Assembly: GCA_030743445.1 (NCBI GenBank)
Contig: JASLSL010000027.1
Location: 1-7,346, forward strand
Reading direction: 5' to 3'
Origin: Alphaproteobacteria bacterium
GTDB taxonomy: Bacteria; Pseudomonadota; Alphaproteobacteria; UBA8366
DNA: 7,346 nt
Made by a program: the position numbers and the translations under genes. The first letter of the stretch is position 1. Every line of letters starts with the position of its first letter. The notes beneath the pieces are model-generated. The model had not been told where the DNA came from and ran no database searches. It was given only the letters and a program-made list of their open reading frames with translations. Positions 5,300 to 7,346 of the stretch are shown here, piece by piece.

Positions 5300-7153
5300 T
5301 CAAGCCTGCAACGCTCCGACAGACGCCTCGGCCTGCTGCAGCACGGCGCCGTCCTCGAACTGCATGCGGCAGTGATGCGCGTAAAGCCCGCCCCGGGCCA
5401 GAAGCTCGCCGTGCGTTCCGCTCTCGATCACGCGACCGTTGTCGAGGACGTAAATCACGTCGGCTTTGGCCACCGTGGAAAGACGATGGGCGATAACGAT
5501 CGTGGTTCGGCCCTTCATCAAGCGCGCGAGGGCGGACTGGACCTGACGCTCGGACTCGGAATCGAGCGCCGAGGTCGCCTCGTCCAGCAATAGCACCGGC
5601 GCGTTCTTCAGCATCGCCCGGGCGATCGAAAGGCGTTGGCGCTGCCCGCCCGAGAGCCTGAGACCGCGCTCGCCGACCACTGTGTCGTAACCGTCCGACA
5701 GTTCGATGATGAAGTCGTGTGCCGCGGCCGCCTCGGCCGCAGCGACGATCTCCTCGTCCGTCGCGTGCGCTCGACCGTAGGCGATGTTGGCGCGCACCGT
5801 ATCGTTGAACAGCATCACGTCCTGGCTGACCAGCGCGATCGCGGCGCGCAGGGACTCCAGCGTCACCTCGCCGACATTCACCCCGTCGATCATAACCGTA
5901 CCGCCGTCGGCGTCGTAGAATCGTGGAATGAGATTGAGGATCGTCGACTTGCCGGCCCCCGACGGCCCGACCAACGCCACCGTATTGCCCGCCGGCGCCT
6001 CGATCGTGACATGGTCGAGCGCCTTCTTGCCGGCCTCGTAGGCGAAACTCACATCGCTCAATTGCACAGCGCCGGTCGGCGCTTCCAGGACCGCCGCGTC
6101 GGGTGCGTCGACGATCGCCGGCCGGTAGTCGATCATGTCGAAGATCCGGTCGGCCGCGGCGAGGCCCAGTTGCAGGCTGGCGTTGAGGCTGGCGAGACTG
6201 CGGATCGGCTGATAGGCGAAGATGGCGGCCGCGAAGAACGCCATGAACTGCCCGACATTGGTCTCGCCGTGCAGGACCTGATAGCCACCCCACAGCAGAA
6301 TGCCTCCGAACGCGATGCCGCCGAGGGATTCGAGAATGGGATAGGTCCGGGCCCGGGTCTTGCCGGCCTTGAGGAAGAAATGAAACACGGTTTCGAACTG
6401 CTTGTTCGCGCGCTTCCGCTCGTACGGCTCCATGCCGTAGGCCTTGACGATCCGCGCCCCCTTGAAGACGTCGTCGAGATAACTCGTCACGCCGCCGATC
6501 GTCTGCTGGGTGTTGGTGGATATCTTCCTGAGCCGCCGGCCGATATAGACGATCGGATAGACGCTCGCCGGGAAAACGATTAGTGCGGCAAGGGCCATTT
6601 TCCAGTTGAGGTTCACCATGACCCCGACCAGAAACACCACCTGAACCGCATCAGAGGCGATGCCGGTGAAGGTCTTGACCACCGCCTCGCGCAGGAACTG
6701 CACGTCGTTGGTGAAACGCGACATCAGCTTGCCGGTGGCGTCCCGGTGGATGAACGCGAGATCCGCGCCGATCACCCGCTCGAACATGTCGTCCTGCATA
6801 TCCACAATCAGGCGCAGGCCGACGCTTTGCATGATCACGGTCTGGACGTACTTGGCGCAGCCCTTGAGCACCGAGATGCCGAAGAACGCCAATGGCAGCA
6901 CCCAAAGGAGGACCCTGTCGCCCTTGACCATAACTTCGTTGAGCGCCGGCTCGATCAGGCTCGCCAGCGCGGCGGTGCAGGCGGCGGCGGTCACCATGAA
7001 GAACGAAGCGATGGCGATCTTGCCGACGTGATGGCGCAAATAGTCGCGCAACAGGCGTTTGACAAGCACCTGAGTCGCCGTGTGTTCCACGGAAAACTTG
7101 GATTTTTTGGCCAAATTCCGCGTCTCCAGCAATCCGCCGGCACCGTATAGCAC
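5300..7153 (-). CDS. msbA: Lipid A export ABC transporter, ATP-binding/permease (MsbA-like)
   Basis: A 617-residue half-transporter: an N-terminal membrane domain fused to one ATPase domain, acting as a homodimer. MsbA proteins flip lipid A-core from the inner to the outer leaflet of the inner membrane. Hydrophobic segments lie near 47-67, 81-100, 165-185, 187-205, 274-292 and 299-315, fitting six helices. The ATPase has Walker A GPSGAGKST (396-404), Q-loop Gln444, signature LSGGQ (500-504), Walker B VLLLDE (520-525), D-loop SALD (528-531) and switch His556. All key residues are present. Placement beside Kdo/lipid A genes favours MsbA over a general multidrug exporter. The start is uncertain: the GTG at 7151-7153 has no clear ribosome site, whereas a TTG at 7112-7114 (residue 14) has GGAG 9 nt upstream (7124-7127). 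It is first in the operon, with an IS3 element just upstream. Confidence 0.9.
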   Translation of the reverse strand: MLYGAGGLLETRNLAKKSKFSVEHTATQVLVKRLLRDYLRHHVGKIAIASFFMVTAAACTAALASLIEPALNEVMVKGDRVLLWVLPLAFFGISVLKGCAKYVQTVIMQSVGLRLIVDMQDDMFERVIGADLAFIHRDATGKLMSRFTNDVQFLREAVVKTFTGIASDAVQVVFLVGVMVNLNWKMALAALIVFPASVYPIVYIGRRLRKISTNTQQTIGGVTSYLDDVFKGARIVKAYGMEPYERKRANKQFETVFHFFLKAGKTRARTYPILESLGGIAFGGILLWGGYQVLHGETNVGQFMAFFAAAIFAYQPIRSLASLNASLQLGLAAADRIFDMIDYRPAIVDAPDAAVLEAPTGAVQLSDVSFAYEAGKKALDHVTIEAPAGNTVALVGPSGAGKSTILNLIPRFYDADGGTVMIDGVNVGEVTLESLRAAIALVSQDVMLFNDTVRANIAYGRAHATDEEIVAAAEAAAAHDFIIELSDGYDTVVGERGLRLSGGQRQRLSIARAMLKNAPVLLLDEATSALDSESERQVQSALARLMKGRTTIVIAHRLSTVAKADVIYVLDNGRVIESGTHGELLARGGLYAHHCRMQFEDGAVLQQAEASVGALQA

Positions 7154-7206
7154 GCCGCGCGCGACCGGACCAGTTCGGCCGCTCTAGGTCAGTTCCGGCG
7201 GCCCTC
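7154..7206 (-). promoter_or_regulatory. Short upstream region of the lipid A operon
   Basis: Only about 53 bp separate the msbA start from the likely edge of the insertion sequence. The operon promoter must lie here, inside the insertion sequence or beyond it. I see no convincing -35/-10 pair on the minus strand; the stretch is GC-rich and includes a near-palindromic CCGAACTGGTCCGG on that strand. This entry marks a location, not a recognised promoter. Confidence 0.25.
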
Positions 7207-7256
7207 TGATCCACCCCCATTGAAGTGGTCCACCCTGATGTATGTAACTGGCATCG

Positions 7257-7262
7257 AGGAGG
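7257..7262 (+). promoter_or_regulatory. Strong ribosome binding site of the insertion sequence OrfA
   Basis: AGGAGG lies 6 nt before the ATG at 7269-7271. It fixes the start of OrfA and is the best Shine-Dalgarno sequence I see in the window. Confidence 0.75.
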
Positions 7263-7268
7263 ACCGAT

Positions 7269-7346
7269 ATGCCAAGGAAGCGCTACAAGCCGGAAGAGAT
7301 CGTCACGAAGCTGCGCCAGGTGGATGTTTTGGTGTCGCAGGGTAGC
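7269..7346 (+). CDS. IS3-family transposase OrfA, N-terminal 26 codons (3' truncated by window edge)
   Basis: The reading frame starts MPRKRYKPEEIVTKLRQVDV and is open to the window edge. This is the characteristic N-terminus of the small OrfA protein of one IS3-family subgroup, which binds the element's ends through a helix-turn-helix of which only the first helix is visible here. In complete elements OrfA is followed by OrfB, the DDE transposase, made by programmed frameshifting or as a separate product. Whether this copy is intact cannot be told from 78 bases. It is divergent from msbA, so transcription of the element runs away from the lipid A operon. Confidence 0.88.
   Translation, partial: MPRKRYKPEEIVTKLRQVDVLVSQGS

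Larger units (their letters stand above)
7207..7346 (+). mobile_element. Left end of an IS3-family insertion sequence (partial)
   Basis: The element is identified by the OrfA start inside it. IS3-family ends begin with TG, and candidate tips lie at 7207 (TGATCCACCC) and 7221 (TGAAGTGGTCCACCC). The two share a near-repeat, TGATCCACCC (7207-7216) against TGGTCCACCC (7226-7235), 9 of 10 bases equal. The exact tip, the right end and any target duplication cannot be determined because the element leaves the window. Confidence 0.7.

Noticed and set aside
5154..6293. 379-codon minus-strand open frame
   Set aside because: It overlaps msbA in another frame on the same strand, is extremely Arg/Gly-rich and has no domain pattern, while the msbA frame has every ABC motif.
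5636..6583. 315-codon plus-strand open frame
   Set aside because: Antisense to the ATPase and membrane domains of msbA; it is a mirror frame of a conserved gene without its own ribosome site or family.
1..7346. CRISPR array, tRNA, rRNA or riboswitch
   Set aside because: No regularly spaced repeats, cloverleaf-like segments or familiar RNA motifs were seen on reading the non-coding stretches, which total under 1 kb.

Overview
The window (7346 bp, GC-rich) looks like the chromosome of a Gram-negative alphaproteobacterium. The evidence is a set of lipid A / Kdo genes in one tight operon, a rhizobial-style class III cyclase and heavy GC bias with long antisense shadow frames. I cannot name the genus; Rhizobiales or Rhodospirillales are my best guesses.

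Layout. (1) Positions 2-415, plus strand: the C-terminal part of a class III adenylate/guanylate cyclase, cut by the left edge. (2) Positions 416-569: short convergent intergenic region with several hairpins. (3) Positions 570-1040, minus strand: a small pyridoxamine-phosphate-oxidase-like split-barrel flavoprotein. (4) Positions 1041-1402: a scarred stretch holding a fragment of a DUF772-type (IS5/IS1182-like) transposase and a perfect 9-bp palindrome that may be a dispersed repeat. (5) Positions 1403-7153, minus strand: five genes transcribed right to left, msbA - DUF374 acyltransferase - waaA - lpxK - lpxL-like, with gaps of 3 and 7 bp followed by overlaps of 14 and 8 bp. (6) Positions about 7207-7346, plus strand: the left end of an IS3-family insertion sequence with the first 26 codons of its OrfA, running off the right edge.

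How the genes work together. The operon encodes the late steps of Kdo-lipid A assembly. LpxK phosphorylates the 4' position of the lipid A disaccharide, WaaA adds Kdo, the LpxL-like enzyme adds a secondary acyl chain, and MsbA flips the product across the inner membrane. The DUF374 protein is a predicted acyltransferase of unknown acceptor that sits in the middle of this set. The overlaps suggest translational coupling. The cyclase and the flavoprotein are convergent with each other and have no evident tie to the LPS module.

I found no convincing new system. The points most worth a second look are the IS3 element sitting directly upstream of an essential-type operon, the unplaced DUF374 acyltransferase, the transposase relic, the palindrome at 1323-1350 and the ambiguous start of msbA.
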